Positions 39,269-47,688 of a stretch of DNA of 64,000 nucleotides are shown piece by piece; within the stretch, counting starts at the first letter, position 1; every line of letters begins with the position of its first letter. The translations under genes were made by a program, and so were the position numbers. The notes beneath the pieces were generated by a model. It was not told the origin of the DNA and did no database searches. It saw nothing but the letters and a program-made list of their open reading frames with translations. Source of the DNA: Lachnospiraceae bacterium (GTDB lineage: Bacteria; Bacillota; Clostridia; Lachnospirales; Lachnospiraceae); the NCBI GenBank assembly GCA_024690825.1, contig JAILOK010000056.1, positions 186,001 through 250,000 of the forward strand, given 5' to 3'.

Positions 39269-40279
39269 TTGAACAATTTCAGCTTCGGTATCGATCTTGG
39301 TACCGGAAATATCAAAATATACAATAATATAGATGACACGATCTTAAGTGAAAAGAACATGGTCGCGGTGATGAAGAGATCAAATATCATTGCCTACGGC
39401 GATGCTGCTTTTGAGATGTTTGAAAAAGCCCCTGCAAACATCAGGGTATCACACCCGCTGAATAACGGCGTTATAGCGGATATAAACAATATGCAGGCGG
39501 TCTTGAAGAATTTCATCACGGAGATCACCGGTTCAAGATACGGAGGCGCCGACTTTTATGTGGCGGTTCCCACGGATATCACCGAGGTTGAAAAAAGAGC
39601 TTTCTTTGATCTGATAAAGGATGCGAATGTAAAGGCAAAAAAGATACTGATCGTCGAAAAATCGATAGCGGACGGACTGGGTCTTGATATAGATGTCAAG
39701 AATTCCCAGGGTATCCTCATTGTCGATGTGGGTTATGAAACCACGGAGATCTCGGTGCTGTCTTTGGGAGGTATAGTGCTTTCGAAGCTGTTAAAGATCG
39801 GAGGCAGGAAATTTGATGAGACCATCAGGACAGTGATCAGAAGGGAGTTCGGACTTCTCATCGGAGAAAAGACTGCGGAGATGGTCAAGGTTTCTCTTTC
39901 CGAACTTGAAGAGGATGAGGAGGATTCCATCGTATACGGCAGGGATATCGTCACAGGACTTCCGGTGGAGAGAGCCATACCTACCGATCTGATCGACGTG
40001 GCGTTAAGAGAGGCTTCCACGACGATAGTTGACAATATAAAGGTGATCCTTGAAAGGACTCCGCCGGAGCTCGGAGCCGATATATACAGACACGGCATCT
40101 ATCTGACCGGAGGCTCCGCGCAGCTGGCTCATCTTGATGAGCATATAGTCAAGGGAACAAACCTCAAGGTGAACAAGGCGCTTGATTCACAGGATTCGGT
40201 GGCGCTGGGACTTGCGAGAGTCATTACTGACGGCAATTACAGATCTGTGGCATATTCGCTTGGTGAAGAAGAGAAATAA
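39269..40279 (+). CDS. mreB: Rod-shape determining protein MreB
   Basis: 336 residues. Bacterial actin that guides the elongation machinery on the inner membrane face. Nucleotide-binding motifs: phosphate 1 FGIDLGTGNIKIY, phosphate 2 ILIVDVGYETTEISVLSLGG, adenosine motif GIYLTGGSAQLAHLDEHI. The start is TTG at 39269, directly after the radC stop, with AAGGGG nine bases upstream. No in-frame ATG lies before the phosphate-1 motif. Glu in the catalytic EKSIADGLG segment is kept. mreC follows after 3 bases. Confidence 0.94.
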   Translation: MNNFSFGIDLGTGNIKIYNNIDDTILSEKNMVAVMKRSNIIAYGDAAFEMFEKAPANIRVSHPLNNGVIADINNMQAVLKNFITEITGSRYGGADFYVAVPTDITEVEKRAFFDLIKDANVKAKKILIVEKSIADGLGLDIDVKNSQGILIVDVGYETTEISVLSLGGIVLSKLLKIGGRKFDETIRTVIRREFGLLIGEKTAEMVKVSLSELEEDEEDSIVYGRDIVTGLPVERAIPTDLIDVALREASTTIVDNIKVILERTPPELGADIYRHGIYLTGGSAQLAHLDEHIVKGTNLKVNKALDSQDSVALGLARVITDGNYRSVAYSLGEEEK

Positions 40280-40282
40280 GTT

Positions 40283-41158
40283 ATGGCACGTGTCAGGCTT
40301 AAGAGAAAAAGATATGTCATCCCGGAAAAATATGTCCTGGTCATTCTGACGGTGCTCTGCGTAGGGTTTATGGTGCTTACCTATACAACGGATATTGTGA
40401 GCAGTCTCCTGTCGGGGATTGCCGGCTATACCATAATCCCCTTTCAGAACGGTCTGACCGAGATAGGCTCCGGCATCAACGGAAGGATGGAGGACCTAAA
40501 GGAAGTAAAGACCGTCCTTTCCGAGAATGAAGCCTTAAAGTCAAAGGTCGCGGAACTTGAACAGAAAAACAATGAACTTACCGCTGACAGATACGAACTG
40601 TCGGGACTTCGGGAACTTTTCCAGCTGAACATGGAATATCCTGATTATGAAAAGATCGGAGCACGCGTTACCGGAAAGGATCCCGGTAACTGGTACTCCG
40701 TTTTTGTGGTTGATAAGGGTACTTCCGACGGAGTCGGCGTGGATATGAATGTTATCGCCGGAGCGGGACTTGTCGGCATAGTGACCAAAGTGGGCCCGAA
40801 CTGGGCACAGGTAAGGTCCATAATAGATGACAGCAGCAATGTGAGCGGAATGGTCCTGTCGACGGCTGATAATCTGATGGTGATGGGAAATCTCCAAAGC
40901 ATGCAGAAAGGAGATATTGATTTTTCACAGCTTTCCGACAGCGACGGTAATGTTGCCGTAGGCGACAAGGTAGTGACATCCGACATTTCCGACAGATATC
41001 TGCCCGGTATTTCGATCGGATATATCAGTTCCATCAAAACCGATCCGAACAATCTGACAAAATCAGGAAAGATAACACCTTTAGTGGATTTTGAGCATCT
41101 TGATGTTGTGCTCATAATCACGAGGACAAAGGAGACGGCTGATGAGACGGATAATTGA
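40283..41158 (+). CDS. mreC: Rod-shape determining protein MreC
   Basis: 291 residues. A single membrane helix (about 16-36) is followed by a coiled coil (about 65-110) and the two-barrel extracytoplasmic domain. The conserved ARVTGKDPGNWYSVFVVDKG segment is seen. It activates PBP2-RodA and links them to MreB in the family. It overlaps mreD by 17 bases. Confidence 0.95.
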   Translation: MARVRLKRKRYVIPEKYVLVILTVLCVGFMVLTYTTDIVSSLLSGIAGYTIIPFQNGLTEIGSGINGRMEDLKEVKTVLSENEALKSKVAELEQKNNELTADRYELSGLRELFQLNMEYPDYEKIGARVTGKDPGNWYSVFVVDKGTSDGVGVDMNVIAGAGLVGIVTKVGPNWAQVRSIIDDSSNVSGMVLSTADNLMVMGNLQSMQKGDIDFSQLSDSDGNVAVGDKVVTSDISDRYLPGISIGYISSIKTDPNNLTKSGKITPLVDFEHLDVVLIITRTKETADETDN

Positions 41159-41645
41159 GATAGCTGCAGTCGTCATATGTTTTGTGCTTCAATGCACCTT
41201 TTTCCAGGCTGTATCCTTTGCGGGCATAGTTCCGAACCTCCTGATAATAATAACAAGCTGCGCCGGGTTTATAGGAGGAAAACGGGACGGCATGATCACC
41301 GGTTTCTGCGGCGGGATCCTGGTGGATATTTTTTACGGAAGCCTGATAGGACCCAATGCTCTGATCTTTATGTATATCGGGTATATAAACGGTTTCGGAA
41401 ACAGGGTGTTTTATCCCGAAGATGTTAAATTCCCCATGGTTTTTATCGCATTAAGCGATATATCCTGTCTTTTTCTGCAGTACTTTTTCGGGTTTCTCTT
41501 CAGGGCCAGACTTGATCTGGGCTTTTATTTCACGCATATCATGATCCCCGAGATAATATATACGATGGTGGTGACCATCATCATATACATGCCGGTAAGG
41601 AGTCTGGTCAACAGGATCTATGTCAAGAGGAGGGAAGTGCAATGA
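41142..41645 (+). CDS. mreD: Rod-shape determining protein MreD
   Basis: 167 residues, highly hydrophobic with five or six membrane segments. Identified by length, topology, the GFCGGILVDIFYGSLIGPNA region and position between mreC and PBP2. It is the integral membrane component of the elongasome. The stop overlaps the PBP2 start (ATGA). Confidence 0.92.
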   Translation: MRRIIEIAAVVICFVLQCTFFQAVSFAGIVPNLLIIITSCAGFIGGKRDGMITGFCGGILVDIFYGSLIGPNALIFMYIGYINGFGNRVFYPEDVKFPMVFIALSDISCLFLQYFFGFLFRARLDLGFYFTHIMIPEIIYTMVVTIIIYMPVRSLVNRIYVKRREVQ

Positions 41646-44539
41646 ATACAGGCTTCCTGAAAAATGTCCGCGACAAGCTCATAGGTCTCATAACATCCAG
41701 ACTTTTTATTATGGGGGCCATTCTGATAGTTCTTATGATACTGCTCATCCGCAGGCTTTTCGTGCTTCAGATAGTCAACGGCCAGTCTTATCAGGATAAT
41801 TTCACTCTCAAGATAGAAAGGGAGAGAAATATCCAGGCAACAAGGGGCGCCATATATGACAGGAACGGAGAGAAACTTGCATGGGACAAGCTGGCTTATT
41901 CCGTGACCATAGAGGATAATTATGATTCGACCTCCACAAGGGACATGGAGATCAATTCCACGATAGTCCGCGTTATAGACATAATAGAAAGAAACGGGGA
42001 CACGCTGGACAACGACTTCAATATAACACTTGACGATACCGGAACATATCAGTTCACCGTTTCCAGATCTTCGCTGATGAGATTTCTCGCGGATATTTAC
42101 GGCAGGTCTTCCACTGATGACCTCCTTATAAAGGAAAGGAACGCAACGGCCGAGGAGGTCATGGAATATCTGTGCGGGAAGAAGATGTTCGGAGTCGGAA
42201 AGTATGTGGCCAACGGAAACAATTCCTATGATTTTTATCCGATGGAGGGATATTCGAAGGATCTGATCCTTAAGATAATAAGGATCAGATATGCCATGTT
42301 CTCCAACAGTTACCAGAAGTATATAGCTTCCAACATCGCAACCGGAGTAAATGAAAAAACGGTCGCCGAGATAATGGAAAATCTGGACAGCCTTCAGGGA
42401 GTGAACATTGCGGAAGATACCATACGCGAATATATAGATGATCCGAGCATGTCGCATATCCTGGGATACACCGGAAAGATATCCGAGGAGGAATTAAACG
42501 ACTTAAATTCCACGGACAACATGAACTATCATCATGTGTACGAGCTGAATGACAAGGTCGGAAAATCGGGTATCGAACAGGTTATGGAAAGGCAGCTTCA
42601 GGGAACAAAAGGCAGGCAGACTATTTTCGTGGACAACCTGGGGCGTGTTACCGAGGCGGGAGACCAGACAGAACCCGTCGCGGGAAATGATCTGTATCTT
42701 ACGATAGATTATGAACTTCAGAGCGCCATATACAAGATCCTCGAACAGAAGATCGCAGGTATCGTAGTTTCAAAGATAAGGAATGTCACGAATTATGATC
42801 CTTCCGAAGAAAAGAGCGCTTCGGATATCATCATTCCCATAGACAGTGTTTATTATGCGTTGTTTGACAACAATGTGATCTCGTTCACCCACCTTTCTCT
42901 GCCTGAAGCGGGAGAGAACGAAAAGGCCGTATACAACGCATTCCGCGGCAAGCTTGATGAGGTGGTGGGGACGATAGATTATGAACTGCGCACCGGAGGC
43001 ACGGTTTATAATGACTTAAATGATGAATATAAGGTTTATGAGAGCTATATCTATAATATGCTCGGCCAGTCCGGACTTGATATATTAAAGAGTGAAGAGA
43101 TCGATGAAAAATCGGAGATCTCAAAGGGCTGGACTGCAGGCACCATATCGCTTTCACAGTATCTTAAGGGGGCGATCGCCGAAGGCTGGGTGAATGTTGA
43201 CAAACTCCATGCCGGTTCCGGTTATTCCGATACGGAAGAGATCTACGGGTATCTGGTTGAAAGCATAGAGATGGGTCTTCGTACCGACAACGGATTCTTT
43301 AAAAAGATCTACAGATATATGCTTTCCGATGAGAGCATTACGGGCTATCAGGTGTGCATGGTCCTTTATGAACAGGGTATAGTCAGCGATGCCGATAACT
43401 TAAAACCCCAGCTTGAAGCGGGGATAATCCTGCCCTATGATTTCATGGTACAGAAGATCAGAAGCCTTGAGATCACTCCTGCGCAGCTTGCGCTTGATCC
43501 CTGCTCGGGTTCCTGCGTTGTGACCGATCCCAATACAGGAGAAGTGCTGGCTTTGGTCACTTATCCCAGTTATGATGACAACATGCTGGCAAATTCCGTC
43601 AATGCGGACTACTATAATGCGCTTGCGCAGGACAAATCTCTGCCGTTATATGATTATGCCACGCAGCAGAAGACTGCGCCGGGCTCGACTTTCAAGCCCA
43701 TATCAACGACAGCCGGACTTGAGGAGAGAGTTATAAATCTGGGAGAAAGGATTGAGTGCATAGGTGTATTTGACAAGGATGCCTTAAGCCCCAGATGCTG
43801 GATCTATCCGGGACATCACGGTGAACTCGATGTCATAGGCGGTATCAAAAATTCCTGCAACTATTTCTTTTATGAAGTGGGATACAGGCTTGGATGCGGG
43901 ACCAGAGGCATATATAACAGCCAGGACGGAGTCGCAAAGATACAGAAATACTGTGATCTCTTCGGACTGACGGAAAAAAGCGGGGTTGAGATCACGGAAT
44001 CCGAACCGCAGGTCACGGATCAGGACGCAGTGCGTTCGGCGATAGGACAGGCAACACACTCCTATACGACCGTTCAGCTTGCAAGGTATGTTTCAACTGT
44101 TGCCAATAAGGGAATATGTTATAATCTGAGTGTGATAGACAGACTTAATGACTCCAACGGCATCCTGTTGGAGGATTATGTTCCTTCGGTCAGGAATAAT
44201 ATTGATATTTCATCATCAACATGGAACGCGATCCACGAGGGCATGAGACAGGCTGTCACGACCTATAAGGCATTTGAGGATTTCCCCGTCATAGTCGCGG
44301 GAAAGACCGGTACCGCACAGCAGGTTACCGTACGTCCGAACCATGCGCTCTTTATCGGATTTGCACCGTTTTCCTCACCGAGGATATCCGTGGCGACCAG
44401 GATTGCGTACGGTTATACTTCGGCAAATGCGGCCGAGGTTACAAGGGATGTTCTCAAGTATTATTTCAGGCTTGAAGATGTGGATGATATCATAACGGGA
44501 CATGCTGAGGTTCCGGACAGCGGAGTGATCGGAGACTGA
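41642..44539 (+). CDS. mrdA: Class B penicillin-binding protein 2 (elongation transpeptidase)
   Basis: 965 residues, long for PBP2. One membrane helix (about 22-40), a dimerisation/pedestal part with ATRGAIYDRNGEKLAWDKL (about 60), then the transpeptidase domain. Active-site motifs are STFK in TAPGSTFKPIST (about 682), SCN in NSCNYFFYE (about 739) and KTGTAQ (about 891). Between LTIDYELQSAIYKIL (about 357) and GSCVVTDPNTGEVLA (about 623) lies an insertion of roughly 240 residues absent from enterobacterial PBP2. It crosslinks side-wall peptidoglycan with RodA, encoded next door with a one-base overlap. Confidence 0.95.
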   Translation: MNTGFLKNVRDKLIGLITSRLFIMGAILIVLMILLIRRLFVLQIVNGQSYQDNFTLKIERERNIQATRGAIYDRNGEKLAWDKLAYSVTIEDNYDSTSTRDMEINSTIVRVIDIIERNGDTLDNDFNITLDDTGTYQFTVSRSSLMRFLADIYGRSSTDDLLIKERNATAEEVMEYLCGKKMFGVGKYVANGNNSYDFYPMEGYSKDLILKIIRIRYAMFSNSYQKYIASNIATGVNEKTVAEIMENLDSLQGVNIAEDTIREYIDDPSMSHILGYTGKISEEELNDLNSTDNMNYHHVYELNDKVGKSGIEQVMERQLQGTKGRQTIFVDNLGRVTEAGDQTEPVAGNDLYLTIDYELQSAIYKILEQKIAGIVVSKIRNVTNYDPSEEKSASDIIIPIDSVYYALFDNNVISFTHLSLPEAGENEKAVYNAFRGKLDEVVGTIDYELRTGGTVYNDLNDEYKVYESYIYNMLGQSGLDILKSEEIDEKSEISKGWTAGTISLSQYLKGAIAEGWVNVDKLHAGSGYSDTEEIYGYLVESIEMGLRTDNGFFKKIYRYMLSDESITGYQVCMVLYEQGIVSDADNLKPQLEAGIILPYDFMVQKIRSLEITPAQLALDPCSGSCVVTDPNTGEVLALVTYPSYDDNMLANSVNADYYNALAQDKSLPLYDYATQQKTAPGSTFKPISTTAGLEERVINLGERIECIGVFDKDALSPRCWIYPGHHGELDVIGGIKNSCNYFFYEVGYRLGCGTRGIYNSQDGVAKIQKYCDLFGLTEKSGVEITESEPQVTDQDAVRSAIGQATHSYTTVQLARYVSTVANKGICYNLSVIDRLNDSNGILLEDYVPSVRNNIDISSSTWNAIHEGMRQAVTTYKAFEDFPVIVAGKTGTAQQVTVRPNHALFIGFAPFSSPRISVATRIAYGYTSANAAEVTRDVLKYYFRLEDVDDIITGHAEVPDSGVIGD

Positions 44540-45675
44540 TGTTTAAAAAATACAATCTTAAAAATTACAATTTTCTGCTTCTGTTCTTTACACTTGTCCA
44601 GGCGGTATACGGGATAGTCATCATAGGTTCGGCAAAGGAGAGCGTGCAGAGCAGGCAGATACAGGGACTGATCCTCGGAATCGTAGTCATGACGGTCGTA
44701 TCCTTTATCGACTATTCCTTTATCCTGAAGTTCTACTGGATATACTATTTTGTGTGTATAGCCCTTCTGCTGGCGGTCAAGATATTCGGACGAAGCGTCA
44801 ACAATGCCAAGCGGTGGCTCATGATAGGCGGATTCCAGTTCCAGCCTTCGGAGGCGGCCAAGATCCTATTGATTTTATTCTTTTCCGCGTTTATTATGAA
44901 ACACAGGGAAAAGATCAACAAACCGTCGATATTGCTGTATTCGATAGTGCTGATAGCGGTGCCGTGGTACCTCATCCAGGATGAACCGGATCTTTCAACA
45001 TCTTTAGTCATCCTCGTGATCTTTGCCGCAATGCTTTATGTTGGGGGGCTTTCGTCAAAGATCATCATAGGGGTTTTAGCCATAGCGGTTCCGGCGCTGG
45101 TCATAACGCTGTTTTTGATCCTCCAGCCTGATCAGGAGATCATAAAACCTTATCAGCAGCTGAGGATACTTGCGTGGCTTCAGCCTGACAAATACACCAA
45201 TACCGAAGGGTATCAGCAGCAAAACTCCATAACCGCCATCGGTTCCGGAAAACTTATGGGAAAAGGGTACAAAAACAATGAAGTAGGTTCCGTGAAAAAC
45301 GGAAACTTCATTTCGGAGCCTCAGACGGATTTCATCCTCGCGGTGGCAGGCGAGGAACTTGGATTTGTGGGGTGTACTGCGATCGTTGTCATATTCGCGA
45401 TCCTGACCATCATTGTCATACACACGGGTATGAGGGCCCCTGATCTTGCGGGGACACTCATTTGTGCCGGTGTGGCTGCCCACATCGGCTTCCAGAGTTT
45501 TGCGAATATCGGCGTCGCGACGGGGCTGCTCCCTAACACGGGTCTTCCTCTTCCTTTCATCAGCTACGGTTCCACATCCCTGGTCTCGATCATGGCAGAG
45601 ATCGGACTGGTACAGAATGTGGGGCTTTCGGTCATCACCGAAAAAAGGATGCAGGGACTCGAACTGGATTTCTAA
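44539..45675 (+). CDS. rodA: SEDS peptidoglycan glycosyltransferase RodA
   Basis: 378 residues with about ten membrane segments. SEDS family: lipid II polymerase partner of PBP2. Signatures include WLMIGGFQFQPSEAAKILLI, QDEPDLSTSLV (catalytic-loop Asp region) and GLLPNTGLPLPFISYGSTSL. Context with mreBCD and PBP2 favours RodA over the division homologue FtsW. mgsA follows after 29 bases. Confidence 0.94.
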   Translation: MFKKYNLKNYNFLLLFFTLVQAVYGIVIIGSAKESVQSRQIQGLILGIVVMTVVSFIDYSFILKFYWIYYFVCIALLLAVKIFGRSVNNAKRWLMIGGFQFQPSEAAKILLILFFSAFIMKHREKINKPSILLYSIVLIAVPWYLIQDEPDLSTSLVILVIFAAMLYVGGLSSKIIIGVLAIAVPALVITLFLILQPDQEIIKPYQQLRILAWLQPDKYTNTEGYQQQNSITAIGSGKLMGKGYKNNEVGSVKNGNFISEPQTDFILAVAGEELGFVGCTAIVVIFAILTIIVIHTGMRAPDLAGTLICAGVAAHIGFQSFANIGVATGLLPNTGLPLPFISYGSTSLVSIMAEIGLVQNVGLSVITEKRMQGLELDF

Positions 45676-45704
45676 ACTGCCGGATGTTAATGGAGAAGGT
45701 ACAG

Positions 45705-46100
45705 ATGAATATCGGACTTGTTGCGGATGACGCAAAAAAGAAGCTTATGCAGAATTTCTGCATAGCTTACAGAAGTATCTTAAGTCTGCACACCCTTTAT
45801 GCGACCGGTACGACGGGCAGACTTATTGAGGAAGTATCAAATCTTTCGGTAAAGAAATATCTGTCGGGCAATCTGGGTGGAGAGCAGCAGCTTGGCGTGC
45901 AGATAGAACAGAATGAGATCGACCTGGTTATCTTTATGAAGGATCCGGACACACCGGGGGTGCATGAAACCGATCTCGGCGATATCGGCAGGCTCTGCGA
46001 TATGCATAATATCCCTCTTGCCACAAATCTGGCAACAGCCGAACTGCTCATTAAATCACTTGACAGAGGGGATCTTGAGTGGCGTGAGATATATAAATAG
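45705..46100 (+). CDS. mgsA: Methylglyoxal synthase
   Basis: 131 residues from ATG 45705, chosen for GGAGAAGG 6-13 bases upstream and because the protein then starts MNIGLVADDAKKKLMQNF as in the family. It converts dihydroxyacetone phosphate to methylglyoxal and phosphate, a bypass under phosphate limitation. Motifs: LYATGTTGRLIEE phosphate loop, GGEQQLGVQI, FMKDPDTPGVHETD. Its presence next to cell-shape genes is common in Clostridia. Confidence 0.93.
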   Translation: MNIGLVADDAKKKLMQNFCIAYRSILSLHTLYATGTTGRLIEEVSNLSVKKYLSGNLGGEQQLGVQIEQNEIDLVIFMKDPDTPGVHETDLGDIGRLCDMHNIPLATNLATAELLIKSLDRGDLEWREIYK

Positions 46101-47082
46101 TTCCTGTTCAAAAAAAACACTGGCGGTCATCATGGCATTTCTGTGCGCTGCATCGTTTTGCGGATGCGGCGGGAAGGAGATAGTTCTTCCTTATGACGGA
46201 AATACCACAAACAGTTCATTCAGGTTTGAATCAAATGATGCCGGCAACATAGCGGCTTCGTTTGCGGAAAGCCTCTGTATCCCCGAGGGAGATATCACGG
46301 CAGGTGATGAGATCGCCGAAGGTGCGGATGCATACGGAAGCGCGGGCTTTTTTGACATCAAGAACAGAAAGACCATGTACAGCAGAAATGTATATACAAG
46401 GATGTATCCCGCAAGCCTGACAAAAGTCATGACGGCGCTTGTCGCAATAGAAAACTGCGACATGGACAAGGTGCTCAGAGCTGACGAGAGCTGTGTCGTA
46501 AATGAAGCAGATGCCACCAAGATAGGTCTGAAAGCCGGCGATTCCATGACGCTTGACCAGGCGCTTCATATGCTGCTTATCTACTCGGCCAATGATGTGG
46601 CCAATCTTATCGCCGTCAATATCGGGGGTTCCGTTGACGGTTTTTCAAGACTCATGAATGAAAGAGCTGCAAGACTCGGCGCCACGAATACCCATTTTGT
46701 AAATCCCAACGGTCTCCACGATGATAATCACTATACAACAGCCTATGACATGTATCTTATCTTCAATGAGGCTGTCAAATACGGGAAATTCATAGAGATA
46801 ATATCGATGACCGAATACTCGACCGTATACAAGGATCAAAACGGCGATCCGGTTGATTACAGCTGTGTCACGACGAACAGATATCTGAAAGGCCAGGTCA
46901 CTGCGCCGCTGCGTGCCACTGTGACCGGAGGCAAGACCGGGACTACGATGCTTGCGGGTTCAAATCTGATACTGCTGTCCAAGGATTCCTCCGGAAATTC
47001 ATATATTTCCATAGTGATGAGGGCGCAGAGCGCGGACATCCTGTATGAAAAGACAAATAAGATGCTCGAGCTGCTGACATGA
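46075..47082 (+). CDS. D-alanyl-D-alanine carboxypeptidase (serine-type, DacA family)
   Basis: About 335 residues. The start is not certain: TTG 46075, four bases after GAGGGG, or GTG 46084, both inside mgsA; no ATG precedes the signal sequence. The N-terminus has a Lys-rich start, a hydrophobic core and FCGC, a possible lipobox. Active-site motifs of S11 peptidases: SLTK in YPASLTKVMTALVAIE, SAN in YSANDVANLIA, and KTG in VTGGKTGTTM. There is no clear C-terminal amphipathic anchor, which fits a lipoprotein. It trims pentapeptides in the wall. Confidence 0.9.
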   Translation: MSGVRYINSSCSKKTLAVIMAFLCAASFCGCGGKEIVLPYDGNTTNSSFRFESNDAGNIAASFAESLCIPEGDITAGDEIAEGADAYGSAGFFDIKNRKTMYSRNVYTRMYPASLTKVMTALVAIENCDMDKVLRADESCVVNEADATKIGLKAGDSMTLDQALHMLLIYSANDVANLIAVNIGGSVDGFSRLMNERAARLGATNTHFVNPNGLHDDNHYTTAYDMYLIFNEAVKYGKFIEIISMTEYSTVYKDQNGDPVDYSCVTTNRYLKGQVTAPLRATVTGGKTGTTMLAGSNLILLSKDSSGNSYISIVMRAQSADILYEKTNKMLELLT

Positions 47083-47107
47083 TCATTTTCGCATTCAGAC
47101 TTACGGA

Positions 47108-47136
47108 TTGTCTTTTGTCGTATTTTATCGTATAAT
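47108..47136 (+). promoter_or_regulatory. Strong promoter candidate before the P-loop gene
   Basis: TTGTCT (47108-47113), 17 bases, perfect TATAAT (47131-47136), 55 bases before the ATG. It marks the start of a new transcription unit after the carboxypeptidase gene. Confidence 0.65.
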
Positions 47137-47190
47137 TTACATTAATACAGCCCTCCCGGGCAAAAAAGAGATTAAGGAGGAAGAGCTGAC

Positions 47191-47610
47191 ATGATACAGC
47201 TTATCGTAGGAGAAAAGGGAAAAGGAAAGACAAAGATCCTGTTAGACAAAGTAAATGAGGCCGCAAAGAGCGCGAAGGGAAATCTTGTCTTTATAGATAA
47301 GGATTCATCCCATATGTTTGAACTTAAGAATTCAATAAGGCTTGTGAATGTCGGCGAGTACAGGATCAGATCTTCCGAAGAGTTTTCGGGTTTTGTCAGC
47401 GGTATCATTTCAGCCGATCATGATCTGGAGCAGTTGTTCATAGATACCTTCCTCATCAGCGCGGCTGTAAAAGGAGCTGATTATGTGGAAGCTTTAAGAA
47501 AGATCGACGAGATAAGCGCCAAATTCAATGTTTCCGTCACGGTCAGCATTTCGGTCACAAAAGACGATCTTCCGGAGGACTTAAAGAACAAGGTTGTCGT
47601 AGCATTATAA
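47191..47610 (+). CDS. Small P-loop ATP-binding protein of unknown function
   Basis: 139 residues. The N-terminus is a clear Walker A GEKGKGKTKILLDKV at residue 7. LVFIDKDSSHMFELK follows, then an acidic segment and a C-terminal VTVSISVTKDDLPEDLKNK strand-helix part. There is no obvious Walker B DE. It has its own promoter, a strong AAGGAGGAAGAG ribosome site, and is followed by a hairpin terminator, so it is probably a one-gene unit. I do not recognise a characterised family; similar short proteins occur in Lachnospiraceae near cell-envelope genes. Confidence 0.75.
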   Translation: MIQLIVGEKGKGKTKILLDKVNEAAKSAKGNLVFIDKDSSHMFELKNSIRLVNVGEYRIRSSEEFSGFVSGIISADHDLEQLFIDTFLISAAVKGADYVEALRKIDEISAKFNVSVTVSISVTKDDLPEDLKNKVVVAL

Positions 47611-47626
47611 GATAAAAGACCGTTAT

Positions 47627-47673
47627 AAGGGGGTGGGCATGCCGATACCCGGCATGGCAGCCCCCTTTTGTAT
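47627..47673 (+). terminator. Intrinsic terminator after the P-loop gene
   Basis: Outer stem AAGGGGG / CCCCCTT (47627-47633 and 47661-47667) and inner stem CATGCCG / CGGCATG enclose a short loop, with a small internal bulge, followed by TTTTGTATTTG. Confidence 0.75.
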
Positions 47674-47688
47674 TTGAATGGTGAAAAA

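Noticed and set aside
45964-46074. Upstream in-frame extension of the carboxypeptidase gene to 45964
   Set aside because: This part overlaps the well-conserved C-terminal half of mgsA and would place extra residues before the signal sequence.
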